Positions 27,605-37,593 of a DNA stretch of 64,000 nt are shown here, in pieces. The stretch is from Candidatus Gastranaerophilales bacterium (GTDB lineage Bacteria > Cyanobacteriota > Vampirovibrionia > Gastranaerophilales > Gastranaerophilaceae). The stretch's first letter is position 1. Each line of letters begins with the position of its first letter. Position numbers and translations under genes: made by a program. The notes beneath the pieces were generated by a model. The model saw only the letters and a list, made by a program, of their open reading frames with translations, was not told where the DNA came from and did not search any database. The stretch spans positions 1-64,000 of the forward strand of contig CALUPH010000007.1 of NCBI GenBank assembly GCA_944322615.1. The letters run 5' to 3'.

Positions 27605-28900
27605 ATGATGAAAAAATTTATAATAAAAACATTAGGCTGCAAAACAAATCAAGTTGAATCTGCATTAATTGCAGAAATTATGACAAACAATGGCTATACG
27701 GAAACAAACGATATAAATAATGCCGAATATTATATATTAAATTCTTGTTCCGTAACCCAAATTGCAGATGCAAAAAACCTATCTTATATAAGAAGAGCTA
27801 AAAGAGAAAATCCGAATATTAAAATAATAATCACAGGGTGCATGGCACAGTTGGAAAAAGAAAATCTCTTGAAAGAAAACTTTGCAGACTATGTAATCGG
27901 AAATCACGAAAAGAATGATATAGCAGACATTATAAAAAATGGTGATAATTTAAAAGTTTCAGATATTTTTAGTCATGATTATTTTAGATATGAGAAATTA
28001 CATCAAACACATAGAACAAGAGCTTCAGTAAAAATACAAGACGGATGTAACAATAGATGTTCATACTGTACAATACCGTTTGCAAGAGGAAAAAACCGTT
28101 CAAATTCAATTAAAAATATAATTGAACAAATTAATTTATTTGCCGATGAAGGTTATTTTGAAACAGTTTTGACAGGTATACATATAGGACAATGGGGAAA
28201 TGATTTAAAACCACAATTAAAACTACAAAATTTATTAGAGGAAATAGAAAAAACAAATATAAAAAGATACAGACTGGGCTCTTTAAATCCAACAGAGCTT
28301 ACAAATGATTTTATCGACTTTTTATCAAAATCTAAAAAATTCTGCCCACACTTTCATCTTTCACTACAATCAGTTTGCAATAAAACATTAAAAGCAATGA
28401 ATAGACACTATAATGTTGAAGAAATAAAAAACTTAGTAAATTATATTAATTTAAAATTTGACAAAGCATTTATAGGTAGTGACATTATTGTTGGATTTCC
28501 AAATGAAAATACAGACGATTTTAAAATAACATTAAATAATTTAAAAAAACTTGAATTAACACGTATACATGTATTTCCTTACTCCAGAAGAAAAGGAACA
28601 ATAGCAGATAAAATGGATAATCAAGTAGAAACAACAGAAAAAAAACGTAGAGTTAAACTTGTCCAAGAAATATCAGATACAAAGCTAAATGCATTTTTTA
28701 ATAAAAACATTGAAACATATAATGAAGTTATAATCGAAAAACAACGAGATAAAAAAACCGGGTTGCTTAAAGGAATAACAAATAATTATATAAATGTACT
28801 AATTGACGATAAAGATTGCTATAAAGATAAACTTGTAAAAGTAAGATTAACAAGCTTATCAGACTATAATGAAAAAATGATTGCAGAAATTGTAACATAA
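27605..28900 (+). CDS. mtaB: tRNA t6A37 methylthiotransferase MtaB
   Basis: MtaB converts t6A at position 37 of ANN-decoding tRNAs to ms2t6A. It has the three parts of the MiaB-like family: an N-terminal domain with a second cluster's cysteines (Cys12 in LGCKTNQVES, plus Cys in LNSCSVTQ and ITGCMAQL), a radical SAM core with C148-x3-C152-x2-C155 in DGCNNRCSYC, and a C-terminal TRAM-like region. LGCK-x-NQ-x-ES distinguishes MtaB from MiaB and RimO. Length (431) is typical. Two ATGs lie side by side (27605 and 27608), with no strong SD. It is 23 bp after the preceding gene. Confidence 0.92.
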   Translation: MMKKFIIKTLGCKTNQVESALIAEIMTNNGYTETNDINNAEYYILNSCSVTQIADAKNLSYIRRAKRENPNIKIIITGCMAQLEKENLLKENFADYVIGNHEKNDIADIIKNGDNLKVSDIFSHDYFRYEKLHQTHRTRASVKIQDGCNNRCSYCTIPFARGKNRSNSIKNIIEQINLFADEGYFETVLTGIHIGQWGNDLKPQLKLQNLLEEIEKTNIKRYRLGSLNPTELTNDFIDFLSKSKKFCPHFHLSLQSVCNKTLKAMNRHYNVEEIKNLVNYINLKFDKAFIGSDIIVGFPNENTDDFKITLNNLKKLELTRIHVFPYSRRKGTIADKMDNQVETTEKKRRVKLVQEISDTKLNAFFNKNIETYNEVIIEKQRDKKTGLLKGITNNYINVLIDDKDCYKDKLVKVRLTSLSDYNEKMIAEIVT

Positions 28901-28977
28901 TAAAATCTTTAATTTACATGAAAAGTAGCAATGTGTTACCATATTTATGAACAAGGGTCGAGAAAAGGGATAAATAA

Positions 28978-31900
28978 ATGCGCTATGTACCTTTGCATGT
29001 ACATACAGAATATAGTTTACTTGATGGTGCAATAAGAAACAAAGACTATATAAAATTTGCAAAAGAAAATAACTTTGAAGCTGTTGCAGTTACAGACCAT
29101 GGTGTTATGTATGGTGCATTAGAGTTTTACAGACTTGGTAAAGATATGCAGTTTAAAACAATTATAGGCTGCGAATTTTATGTGCTTCACGGAGATATTA
29201 CTCAAAAAGATACAAATAATCGTGAACTATACCATTTAGTATTACTTGCAAAAGATAATACAGGATATAAAAATCTGGTAAAACTTGTAAGTATTGCCCA
29301 TATAGACGGATTTTATTATAAACCTCGTATTAACAGAGAAATTTTAGAAAAACACTCAGAAGGGCTTATATGCTTATCTGCTTGCGTTGCAGGAGAGTTG
29401 GCACAAAGTATCTTAAACGGCAATAAAGAAGAAGCAAGAGAAACTGCTAAATGGTATAAGAATCTGTTTAAAGATGATTACTATATAGAAATTCAAGACC
29501 ACGGGATTGAAGAACAAAAAAGAACAAATCCTGAACTTATTAAAATAGCAAAAGAATTAGATATTCCATTAGTCATAACAAATGACAGCCACTATTTAAG
29601 AAAAGAAGATGCCTCTTGGCATGATACCCTTTTATGTATACAAACAAATGCTTTAAAGAAAGATGAAAACAGATTTAAATTTTCAAATAGTGAATTTTAC
29701 GTAAAAACACCTGAAGAATTGAGAGAAGCATTTAAATGGCTTGATGCTGAAACATTTGAAGAAGCAATAGAAAATACAGCTCGAATAGCAGACAAATGTC
29801 ACGTAATAATTGAGCTTGGAAAAAGTATTTTACCTTCATTTCCGGTTCCTGAAGGACACACTATTCCATCATATTTAGGATTTTTAGTAAGAAAAGGACT
29901 ACACGAAAGATACGAAGAAATAACTTCTGAAATTGAAGAAAGATGTAAGTATGAACTTGAAATCATTAATAAAATGGGATTTGACGCATACTTCTTAATA
30001 GTATGGGACTTTATAAACTTTGCCAAAACACATGGAGTTCCAGTTGGACCGGGAAGAGGTTCTGCCGCTGGAAGTTTAATTGCATATGCACTTGGAATAA
30101 CAGATCTTGACCCAATTAAGCACCATTTATTCTTTGAAAGATTTCTAAACCCAGAACGTATATCAATGCCCGATGTCGATATAGACTTTGGAGACGGACG
30201 CGAAAAAGTAATAGAATATGTTACTGAAAAATATGGGAAAGATAAAGTTTGTCAAATTATAACCTTTGGTACGCTTGCTGCGAAAGCTGCAATAAAAGCA
30301 GTTGCACGTGTAATGGATTTGCCTTTTGAAATATCAAATAAAATAAGTCAATATGTGCCATCCGAAGTTGGTATGACAATATCAAAAGCACTTGAAGCGT
30401 CTCCCGAATTTAAAAAAGTATATGATGAAGATGCACTTATAAGGCAAATTATTGATGAAGCTCGAAACATTGAAGGTTTAAAACAAAATACAGGCATGCA
30501 CGCTGCCGGAGTAATAATATCACACCATCCTCTTGATGAAATAGTACCGGTACAATATGCAAAAGAAGGAAATGTAATAACCGAATACCCAAAAGAAGAC
30601 TGTGAAAAAGTAGGTCTTTTAAAAATGGATTTTTTAGGGTTAAAGAACTTGACTATCATCGTTCAAACATTAGATATGATAAAACAACGCCACGGAATAG
30701 ACGTTGATATAAACCACATACCATTAGATGATGAAGCAACATACAAAATGCTAATGACAGGAAGTACAGATGGTGTATTCCAGTTAGAATCTGCAGGTAT
30801 GAAACAACTTGTAAAAGATTTACGACCATCAGTGTTTGAAGATTTAGGTGCTTTAGTAGCTTTATTCCGTCCCGGTCCATTAGGTTCAGGTATGGTAAAA
30901 GACTTCGTTGAAAGAAAACACGGAAGACAAGAAATAAAATACGCACATCCTTTACTTGAGCCCGTATTAAAAGATACATATGGAACACTGGTATATCAAG
31001 AACAAATCATGCAGATATTCCAAGTATTAGCAGATTATTCTTTAGGCGGAGCAGATGGTGTAAGACGTATAATGGCCAAAAAGCACCCTGAAGATCTTGT
31101 AAAATTAGAGGGACCTTTCATTGAAAAAGCCGTCGGCAAAGGAATGAGTGAAAAAGATGCAAAAGAACTTTTTGACCAAATCGGCAGCTTTGCAAGTTAT
31201 TGTTTTAATAGATCGCACTCTGCTTGTTACGCTTTCGTAGCTTATCAAACAGCATATTTAAAAGCACACTATCCGGTTGAATATATTTCAGCAATGTTAA
31301 CAAACTCAAAAGATGATCAAACTAAAACACAACTATATATTGCTGAAGCGCAAAAATTAGGCATAAAAGTACTTCCGCCGGATATAAATAAATCTAATTC
31401 AGAATTCACCCCGGACGGAGATAATATAAGATTCGGTCTCAATTCAATTAAAGGAATTGGGGAAGCCGTACTAAAAGAGATTGAAGAAGAAAGAGAAAAA
31501 AACGGTGAATTTAAATCAATTGCCGACTTCACCCAAAGAATTAATTCTAGAGTAATAAACAGAAAAACTCTTGAAAATCTTTCTAAAGCTGGTGCTATGA
31601 CTTGCCTTGAACCTTGCAGAAAAAAAGTATTTAATAATATAGAAAATATACTTAACGCTGCAGCTAGAGAAAATGCAGCAAAAGAATCAGGACAAGTAAG
31701 CTTATTTGCAGGACTCGGAGGAAGTATAGGTGGAAGTAGCTATCAAATGCAATCATTTGAACTATATGGTACTGATGAAGAATTTTCAGATAAAGAAATT
31801 CAAGAATTTGAGAAAGATTTACTCGGATTTTACGTAACAAGTCACCCTCTAGAATCAATCAGAGATAAATTACCCTTTTTAACAACTCACAATATTTCAG

Positions 31901-32421
31901 ATATGGAAAGCATTCAGAATGAAACATTTGTAACTATATGCGGTTTATTGACATCTGTAAGACAAATTCCAACAAAAAAAGACCCGACTAAATTCTTAAA
32001 AGCAGGAGTTATTGAAGATTTAACCGGAGAAATTGCATTCGTTGCTTTTCACAAAACACTTCAAGAATGTAATTCTCTTATTGAACAAGAAAAAAAAGTG
32101 ATAATGTCGGGGAAATTACAAAAAAGAGAAGAAGGTAATCCTCAAATAATTGTTGAAAACATAAAACCTGTCGAAAATAGTAATATAGTAACTATTAAAT
32201 TCAAACAAGAAATTCCATTCGAAGCACTTATTGCAATAAAAGATACATTAGTAAATTTTAAAGGAAGTGACCCATTAGTTTTCATTACTGATAATAATGG
32301 AATTGAAACAAAAGTACTGGCTTCCTCCAATTTTTGGTTAAATACATCTAATGACTTAATACAGTCTTTAGAAAAACAATTTAATCAATATATAACTTTA
32401 TCAGTTAAATCGCTTGAGTAG
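28978..32421 (+). CDS. dnaE: DNA polymerase III alpha subunit
   Basis: Replicative polymerase catalytic subunit of the DnaE1 type. The PHP domain is at the N-terminus (His7 and His9 in LHVHTEYSLLDG, then VTDHGVMYGALEFY). The palm carries Asp399, Asp401 and Asp403 in MPDVDIDFGDGRE, preceded by GPGRGSAAGSLIAYALG, and later segments include FNRSHSACYAFVAYQTAYLK and a C-terminal OB-like region. Length (1147) is normal for DnaE1. The start is clear: AGGGATAAATAA before ATG. Its last 17 bp overlap the convergent response regulator gene. Confidence 0.97.
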   Translation: MRYVPLHVHTEYSLLDGAIRNKDYIKFAKENNFEAVAVTDHGVMYGALEFYRLGKDMQFKTIIGCEFYVLHGDITQKDTNNRELYHLVLLAKDNTGYKNLVKLVSIAHIDGFYYKPRINREILEKHSEGLICLSACVAGELAQSILNGNKEEARETAKWYKNLFKDDYYIEIQDHGIEEQKRTNPELIKIAKELDIPLVITNDSHYLRKEDASWHDTLLCIQTNALKKDENRFKFSNSEFYVKTPEELREAFKWLDAETFEEAIENTARIADKCHVIIELGKSILPSFPVPEGHTIPSYLGFLVRKGLHERYEEITSEIEERCKYELEIINKMGFDAYFLIVWDFINFAKTHGVPVGPGRGSAAGSLIAYALGITDLDPIKHHLFFERFLNPERISMPDVDIDFGDGREKVIEYVTEKYGKDKVCQIITFGTLAAKAAIKAVARVMDLPFEISNKISQYVPSEVGMTISKALEASPEFKKVYDEDALIRQIIDEARNIEGLKQNTGMHAAGVIISHHPLDEIVPVQYAKEGNVITEYPKEDCEKVGLLKMDFLGLKNLTIIVQTLDMIKQRHGIDVDINHIPLDDEATYKMLMTGSTDGVFQLESAGMKQLVKDLRPSVFEDLGALVALFRPGPLGSGMVKDFVERKHGRQEIKYAHPLLEPVLKDTYGTLVYQEQIMQIFQVLADYSLGGADGVRRIMAKKHPEDLVKLEGPFIEKAVGKGMSEKDAKELFDQIGSFASYCFNRSHSACYAFVAYQTAYLKAHYPVEYISAMLTNSKDDQTKTQLYIAEAQKLGIKVLPPDINKSNSEFTPDGDNIRFGLNSIKGIGEAVLKEIEEEREKNGEFKSIADFTQRINSRVINRKTLENLSKAGAMTCLEPCRKKVFNNIENILNAAARENAAKESGQVSLFAGLGGSIGGSSYQMQSFELYGTDEEFSDKEIQEFEKDLLGFYVTSHPLESIRDKLPFLTTHNISDMESIQNETFVTICGLLTSVRQIPTKKDPTKFLKAGVIEDLTGEIAFVAFHKTLQECNSLIEQEKKVIMSGKLQKREEGNPQIIVENIKPVENSNIVTIKFKQEIPFEALIAIKDTLVNFKGSDPLVFITDNNGIETKVLASSNFWLNTSNDLIQSLEKQFNQYITLSVKSLE

Positions 32422-33529
32422 CTTCAGAAACTATTTTAAAATCAATATTTTTAACCAAGAATGAATACTTTTGATAAGCTTCTTCAGGATTCATTCTTGC
32501 ATCATTAATCTTTGATTCAAGCTTTATAAATAGCTCAGCCAGTTCAGGATCAAACTGAGTACCTGAACAACGTTTAATTTCAGATATAGCAACTTCATGC
32601 GATAAAGCTGTACGATACGGTCTTGTTGAAGTCATTGCATCATATGTGTCAGCCAATGCAATAATCCTTCCCGGAAGCGGGATTTGCGTTCCTTTTAAAC
32701 CATCAGGATATCCAGTACCATCCCATTTTTCGTGGTGTGCTTTTACCCATTCTGAGATTATCTGCAATTTTTTTATATTTATTACAATCTTCTCACCTCT
32801 AACAGGATGTGATTTCATTACCAGAAATTCCTCATCAGTTAGCTTGCCATTTTTGCATAAAATACTTTTTGGCATAGCTATTTTTCCAATGTCATGCAAT
32901 AAACCTGCAATTTCTATATCTTCCATATAAGCATCATCTAAATTAAGTTCTTTTGCCAATATCATTGAATACAAAGTAACTCTTAAAGAGTGACCATTTG
33001 TATATGAATCCTTGGTATCCAAAGCATTTGATATAGCTCTTATTGTCTTATAGAATAACTCTCTCAACTCATTATAAAAAACTTTATTATTACTAGCCAT
33101 AGAGTATTTTGATATTCCGTTATCAACCGCAATTTTAAGTTCTTCAGGCTCAAACGGTTTTAAAATATATTGAAACAAATCACAATCATTAATTGCAGAA
33201 ACTAAAATATCTGTATCAACGTGACCTGTTAAAAGAATTTTTATAATCTGAGGATTTGTTTCTCTAACCTTCTTTAAAAATTCCGTACCTTCCATAACCG
33301 GCATTTTTTGGTCACTAACAATTAATGCAATCTTATCGCCATATTGTTTGACTACTTCTAAGCCTTCAACACCATTATGAGCTATCAATAAATTATACTT
33401 GCCTCTGAATGTCCTTTTTAACAGTTGTAAATTATTTTCCTCGTCATCAACTATTAAAATAGTTTTCTTTTCATCCTGAGCAAAGTTTAAAACGACCTCT
33501 AAACTCTCTTTTAATTCACAAGAACTCAT
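32405..33529 (-). CDS. Response regulator with HD-GYP phosphodiesterase output
   Basis: An RpfG-like protein: receiver domain (residues 22-140) with acidic LIVDDEENN and acceptor Asp73 in LIVSDQKMP, then an HD-GYP domain (about 160-355). HD-GYP hallmarks are intact: HD in LLHDIGKIAMP (His213, Asp214), HP in MKSHPVRGEKI, HH (266-267) and DGTGYPDGLKG. It would hydrolyse cyclic di-GMP when phosphorylated; whether it does is inference from the family. No histidine kinase is adjacent. Together with the second HD-GYP protein at 34473-36335 it brackets a glycosyltransferase gene. Confidence 0.9.
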   Translation of the reverse strand: MSSCELKESLEVVLNFAQDEKKTILIVDDEENNLQLLKRTFRGKYNLLIAHNGVEGLEVVKQYGDKIALIVSDQKMPVMEGTEFLKKVRETNPQIIKILLTGHVDTDILVSAINDCDLFQYILKPFEPEELKIAVDNGISKYSMASNNKVFYNELRELFYKTIRAISNALDTKDSYTNGHSLRVTLYSMILAKELNLDDAYMEDIEIAGLLHDIGKIAMPKSILCKNGKLTDEEFLVMKSHPVRGEKIVINIKKLQIISEWVKAHHEKWDGTGYPDGLKGTQIPLPGRIIALADTYDAMTSTRPYRTALSHEVAISEIKRCSGTQFDPELAELFIKLESKINDARMNPEEAYQKYSFLVKNIDFKIVSEATQAI

Positions 33530-33679
33530 TAACTACCACCAATATTACTCAATAACTCGACTATCGACTATCAAATGTTTAAACTTTAATACATTATAAC
33601 ATCATTTTACAAAAGTTAACAACAAGAAAAAAATAAAGAACTATTCTATAATTTAACATGAGTTTTATTGAGAGGATTT

Positions 33680-34471
33680 ATGTTAAACGGAAAAAAAATT
33701 GTAGTAGTTATGCCTGCATATAATGCAGAAAAAACATTAGAAAAAACATATAAAGAAATATACCATGAAATTGTTGACGAAATTATATTAACTGATGATA
33801 AATCAAGTGACAAAACAAAAGATTTAGCAAAAGATTTAAATATAACTACAATTGTACATAAAGAAAACAGAGGATATGGCGGCAATCAGAAATCTTGTTA
33901 TACTGCAGCGTTAAAATCAAATGCAGATATTGTTATAATGCTTCATCCTGATTATCAATATACTCCAAAACTCATACCTGCAATTGCTTCAATGCTTGCA
34001 TTTGAAGAATATGATGCTGTAATAGCATCAAGAATGCTGTCTAATGCGCTTGAAGGTGGTATGCCCCTATACAAATATATTGCAAATAAGTTTCTGACTG
34101 CTTTTGAAAACTTTTTCTTAGGACAGCACCTTTCAGAATATCACACAGGTTTTAGAGGCTTTAAAAGAAAAGTACTAGAAAATCTCCCGTTGGAAGAGTG
34201 TGACGATGATTTTATTTTCGATAATGAAATGTTAGCATTAGTTGCTTATTATGGTTATAAAATAGGGGAACTCAGCTGTCCTACAAAATATTTTCCTGAA
34301 GCTTCTTCTATAAATTTCTCTCGTTCTTGCAAATACGGATTTGGTGTATTAGGAGTAAGTATAAAGTATTTTCTTGCTTATACAGGACTATATAAGTCAA
34401 AAATATTTAGAAAAGAAGCTAAAAAATTGGATATTAACTCAGAATTACCATACTATCATAAAACACAATAA
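33680..34471 (+). CDS. Family 2 glycosyltransferase, dolichol-phosphate-mannose-synthase-like
   Basis: A soluble GT2 enzyme of the DPM1/Ppm1 branch, 263 residues. It opens KKIVVVMPAYNAEKTLEKT, has DDKSSDKTKDLA, the charged ENRGYGGNQKSCY, and the catalytic-type MLHPDYQYTP; further on are YHTGFRGFKRKVL and a tail with EASSINFSRSCKYG. Such proteins transfer a sugar to a polyprenyl phosphate or a lipid; the exact one is unknown. The ATG at 33680 follows GAGAGGATTT; an in-frame TTG at 33668 is rejected. No C-terminal membrane helices are present. Confidence 0.87.
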   Translation: MLNGKKIVVVMPAYNAEKTLEKTYKEIYHEIVDEIILTDDKSSDKTKDLAKDLNITTIVHKENRGYGGNQKSCYTAALKSNADIVIMLHPDYQYTPKLIPAIASMLAFEEYDAVIASRMLSNALEGGMPLYKYIANKFLTAFENFFLGQHLSEYHTGFRGFKRKVLENLPLEECDDDFIFDNEMLALVAYYGYKIGELSCPTKYFPEASSINFSRSCKYGFGVLGVSIKYFLAYTGLYKSKIFRKEAKKLDINSELPYYHKTQ

Positions 34472-34472
34472 A

Positions 34473-36335
34473 CTAAATTTTAGTGGCTAAAGATGGTGCA
34501 ATAGCTATAAACTGTCTTACAAGTTCCTTATCCCATTGAATGCCTGCACCTTCTTCAAGAATTGAACATGCTTTTTCCACGCTCATACCTTTTCTGTATG
34601 GTCTATCACTTATCAATGCGTGATATGTATCTGCAATAGCAACAATTCTTGCTGCAAGAGGAATTTCTTCTTCTTTTAATCCACACGGATAACCTTTGCC
34701 ATTCCATTGCTCATGGTGATACTTAACAATCGGAATCAAATCATGAAGTAATGGATTTGGTTCCAGAATTTTTTGAACACCGATTGATGGATGTTGTTGA
34801 ATTATTTTAAATTCTTCAGGTGTTAACTTATCCGGTTTTGTTAAAACATATTCCGGAATACCTATTTTACCGATATCATGAAGCAAAGCTCCGAGTTTTA
34901 TGCGTTCAACTTCTTTATCCGGTAAATTAATTGCCTTTGCCAAAGCAACAGAATATCTTGATACAGAAGAAGAATGGTCTTTTGTATATTCATCTTTAGC
35001 ATCTATTGCACTAGCTAAAGAAGTTACAACTTCTATTAAATGATTCTGAGATACTATATTCTCATTTTGGAATTGTTCAACTAAAGCTTCTTCAAAATTT
35101 ATACCTAATTGAGAATGTCTTTTTGCCATAACTGTTGCAAATGAATTTAAAGCAGTATCATCCCAGAAATCATAATCTTGAGTTGAAACAATTGTTGACC
35201 TTCCATTTGTATAACCTTTAGTTTTAGATACCAATACGGCTTGTTCTGCTAATATTAGTAATTTTTCTTTATCCATTGAATCATCAGGATAAGTAGCAAT
35301 ACCAACAGAAACCTTATTAATAGGTCCTATATCATCAACTAGGCAGCAAGATAAAGAATAAGTCAAGTATTCTGCAAGATATTTTGCCTCTTCTGAATCA
35401 TTATTTCTTAATATTAGTGATATTTTATCACCGCCATAACGTGCTGCTATATCTTGCTTCTTTATATTTTCATTAATTTTATTTGCTACCAATTTTATTA
35501 TTTCATCACCTTTAGAGTGTCCATATTCTCTGTTTATTTCACCCATGTTATTTATATCAAAAATAACTACGGAAACTTTTGTTTTATTCGATTCTGCATA
35601 AGACAATTCTTGTGATAATAATTCATGAAATCTTCTATGAGAATACAAATTAGTAAGACTATCCATATATGAACTTTGAGCAACTTTTTCATATAAAGAT
35701 GAATTTTGAACGAGCAATCCTAAATTAGTTGCTGCCATTTGGTAAAGATTAATATGGTTCTGAACGTTATAATCACTAGCCATTGCAACACAAATATTTT
35801 TACCTTGAATTTTAATAGGGATAATAACACAAGGTACGTTAGCCAGAGATGGAAGCTTTAGAAAAGAAGAATTATGAAGAACAGCAATTTCTCCGCTATC
35901 AACAGCTTTCACAATCTCATTATCTTTGTCACTCATAAACACTTTAAAAGAATATACATTCGAATTCTTATCCAGTAATTTTATGTTAACAGAATTAGCT
36001 GACTCATTTATCAACCCTAAAGCTGTATAACCGCAATTTAATCTGGATGTAAACATATTATGGAATGCAGTTAATGAAACTCTTATGTTGCTGTGATTTT
36101 TTATAATTTCATTTGTCTCTTTAATAAATCCGGCATAGTCAACAACACCGTATGCCTTCTCACTATGGTGACCAATAATACCGTGCGAAGCATTTACAGA
36201 GTTCATCCCACTCCCCAGTATATTAATTTTTGCCACTAAACCGCTTTTATCAATTGGATTAGTAATTATAGAGTTTGAGGGAGAGAGATTTTTCTTTTGA
36301 TTATATGTATCTGTTATCTTATTATCTTTTTGCAT
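34473..36335 (-). CDS. GAF-like, degenerate GGDEF and HD-GYP fusion protein
   Basis: A 620-residue cyclic-di-GMP protein in three parts: a GAF-like sensor (about 80-210), a GGDEF domain (about 222-380) with DSLTNLYSHRRF and FDINNMGEINREYGHSKGDE, and an HD-GYP domain (about 425-620) with LLHDIGKIGIPEYV, QHPSIGVQKIL, HHEQW and GKGYPCGLKEEEIP. The cyclase signature reads YGGDKI (301-305) instead of GG(D/E)EF, so cyclase activity is doubtful while the phosphodiesterase motifs look complete. It may use the GGDEF domain for regulation by GTP, as in some PDEs (inference). AGGATTGGTTA precedes the ATG. Confidence 0.9.
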   Translation of the reverse strand: MQKDNKITDTYNQKKNLSPSNSIITNPIDKSGLVAKINILGSGMNSVNASHGIIGHHSEKAYGVVDYAGFIKETNEIIKNHSNIRVSLTAFHNMFTSRLNCGYTALGLINESANSVNIKLLDKNSNVYSFKVFMSDKDNEIVKAVDSGEIAVLHNSSFLKLPSLANVPCVIIPIKIQGKNICVAMASDYNVQNHINLYQMAATNLGLLVQNSSLYEKVAQSSYMDSLTNLYSHRRFHELLSQELSYAESNKTKVSVVIFDINNMGEINREYGHSKGDEIIKLVANKINENIKKQDIAARYGGDKISLILRNNDSEEAKYLAEYLTYSLSCCLVDDIGPINKVSVGIATYPDDSMDKEKLLILAEQAVLVSKTKGYTNGRSTIVSTQDYDFWDDTALNSFATVMAKRHSQLGINFEEALVEQFQNENIVSQNHLIEVVTSLASAIDAKDEYTKDHSSSVSRYSVALAKAINLPDKEVERIKLGALLHDIGKIGIPEYVLTKPDKLTPEEFKIIQQHPSIGVQKILEPNPLLHDLIPIVKYHHEQWNGKGYPCGLKEEEIPLAARIVAIADTYHALISDRPYRKGMSVEKACSILEEGAGIQWDKELVRQFIAIAPSLATKI

Positions 36336-36465
36336 TAACCAATCCTGAATACGTTTTATTATAAATCTATAAATTCAAAAAATTGCGAAATTGTAATAAA
36401 CTGTTACAAAAACATATTAACATAACATAATATTTTTGCAAAAAGAAATTTCTATAATATATCCT

Positions 36466-37593
36466 TTAGATATTATTTGCAATAATTTCGGCAGTTTTTT
36501 GAGCAGCACCTGATGTTGATAATTTTTGCTTAACATTTTTCAACATTTGTATCATTTTATTTTTATATTCTTTATCTTTTAGAATCTTATTTACTTCTTC
36601 AAAAATGATTTTCGGTTTTGCTTTAAACTGTAATATTTCAGGAACAATATCCTGATTCATAATAATATTTGGAAGACAAACTCTTTTTATACATCTGACA
36701 AGCATATAAATCAAATATAAAAACATTGGTCCTTTATAACTAATAATCATAGGTGTATTATATAATGCTGCCTCAAGTGCAACAGTACCGGATGCGAGAA
36801 TAAGAGCATCAGATGAAGACAACAATTCATAATTTTTATTTTTTAAAACCTTTATATTCAAATCTTTATATTTTTCCAAAACAGGATTTATGAGTTCATC
36901 TTTAATACTTGGAGCCTGTGCCAAGGCTAATTGAATATCAGGATTTTTTTCCTTTAATAACTTTGCCGATTCTAAAAATAATGTCAAAAGATTATTTATT
37001 TCAAATTTTCTTGAACCGGGGAAAATAGAAACCAATTTTCTGTTTATATCAAAACCATTTTGAGCAAAAAACTTATCTTTATCAACTTTATCAGGGATTT
37101 CCGCTAATAAAGGATGTCCTACAAACTCAGCATCTACACCAATTTCATCATACATTTCTTTCTCAAACGGGAAAATTGTCAATACTTTATTTATATTCTT
37201 TTTTACTGTATTTAATCGCCATTTTCTTGATGCCCATATTTGAGGCGGAATATAATAATATATTTTAAATCCATATTTAGACAGTACTTTTGAAAGATTA
37301 AGATTAAATCCGCCATAATCTACCATCAAAACCATATCAGGCTTATATTCATTTTTTAGGTATGTTGCAATTTTTTTACCTAAATTAATATGAGACAATA
37401 TAATACTCATATTAAAGCCCATAGCTGACATTTTAGAGTGATCACAATATAATTTCACTCCGGCATTTGCAAGATTAGAACCGCCTACTGCCTCAATTTG
37501 CATATCAGGACTAATTTTCTTTATCTCTTTTACTACATCAGCAGCGTGTCTATCTCCTGAATATTCACCTGTAATTATAAATAATTTTTTCAT
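36466..37593 (-). CDS. lpxB: Lipid-A-disaccharide synthase
   Basis: LpxB (GT19) joins UDP-2,3-diacylglucosamine to lipid X to make the lipid A disaccharide, at the cytoplasmic face of the inner membrane. The start LFIITGEYSGDRHAADVV matches the family's GE-x-SGD motif; YYYIPPQIWASRKWR, EFVGHPLL, IFPGSRKFEI and LILASGTVALEAAL are also typical. Length (375) is normal. Its ATG overlaps the lpxI stop by 4 bp (ATGA), so the two are translationally coupled. Its presence implies a lipid A-containing outer membrane. Confidence 0.95.
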   Translation of the reverse strand: MKKLFIITGEYSGDRHAADVVKEIKKISPDMQIEAVGGSNLANAGVKLYCDHSKMSAMGFNMSIILSHINLGKKIATYLKNEYKPDMVLMVDYGGFNLNLSKVLSKYGFKIYYYIPPQIWASRKWRLNTVKKNINKVLTIFPFEKEMYDEIGVDAEFVGHPLLAEIPDKVDKDKFFAQNGFDINRKLVSIFPGSRKFEINNLLTLFLESAKLLKEKNPDIQLALAQAPSIKDELINPVLEKYKDLNIKVLKNKNYELLSSSDALILASGTVALEAALYNTPMIISYKGPMFLYLIYMLVRCIKRVCLPNIIMNQDIVPEILQFKAKPKIIFEEVNKILKDKEYKNKMIQMLKNVKQKLSTSGAAQKTAEIIANNI

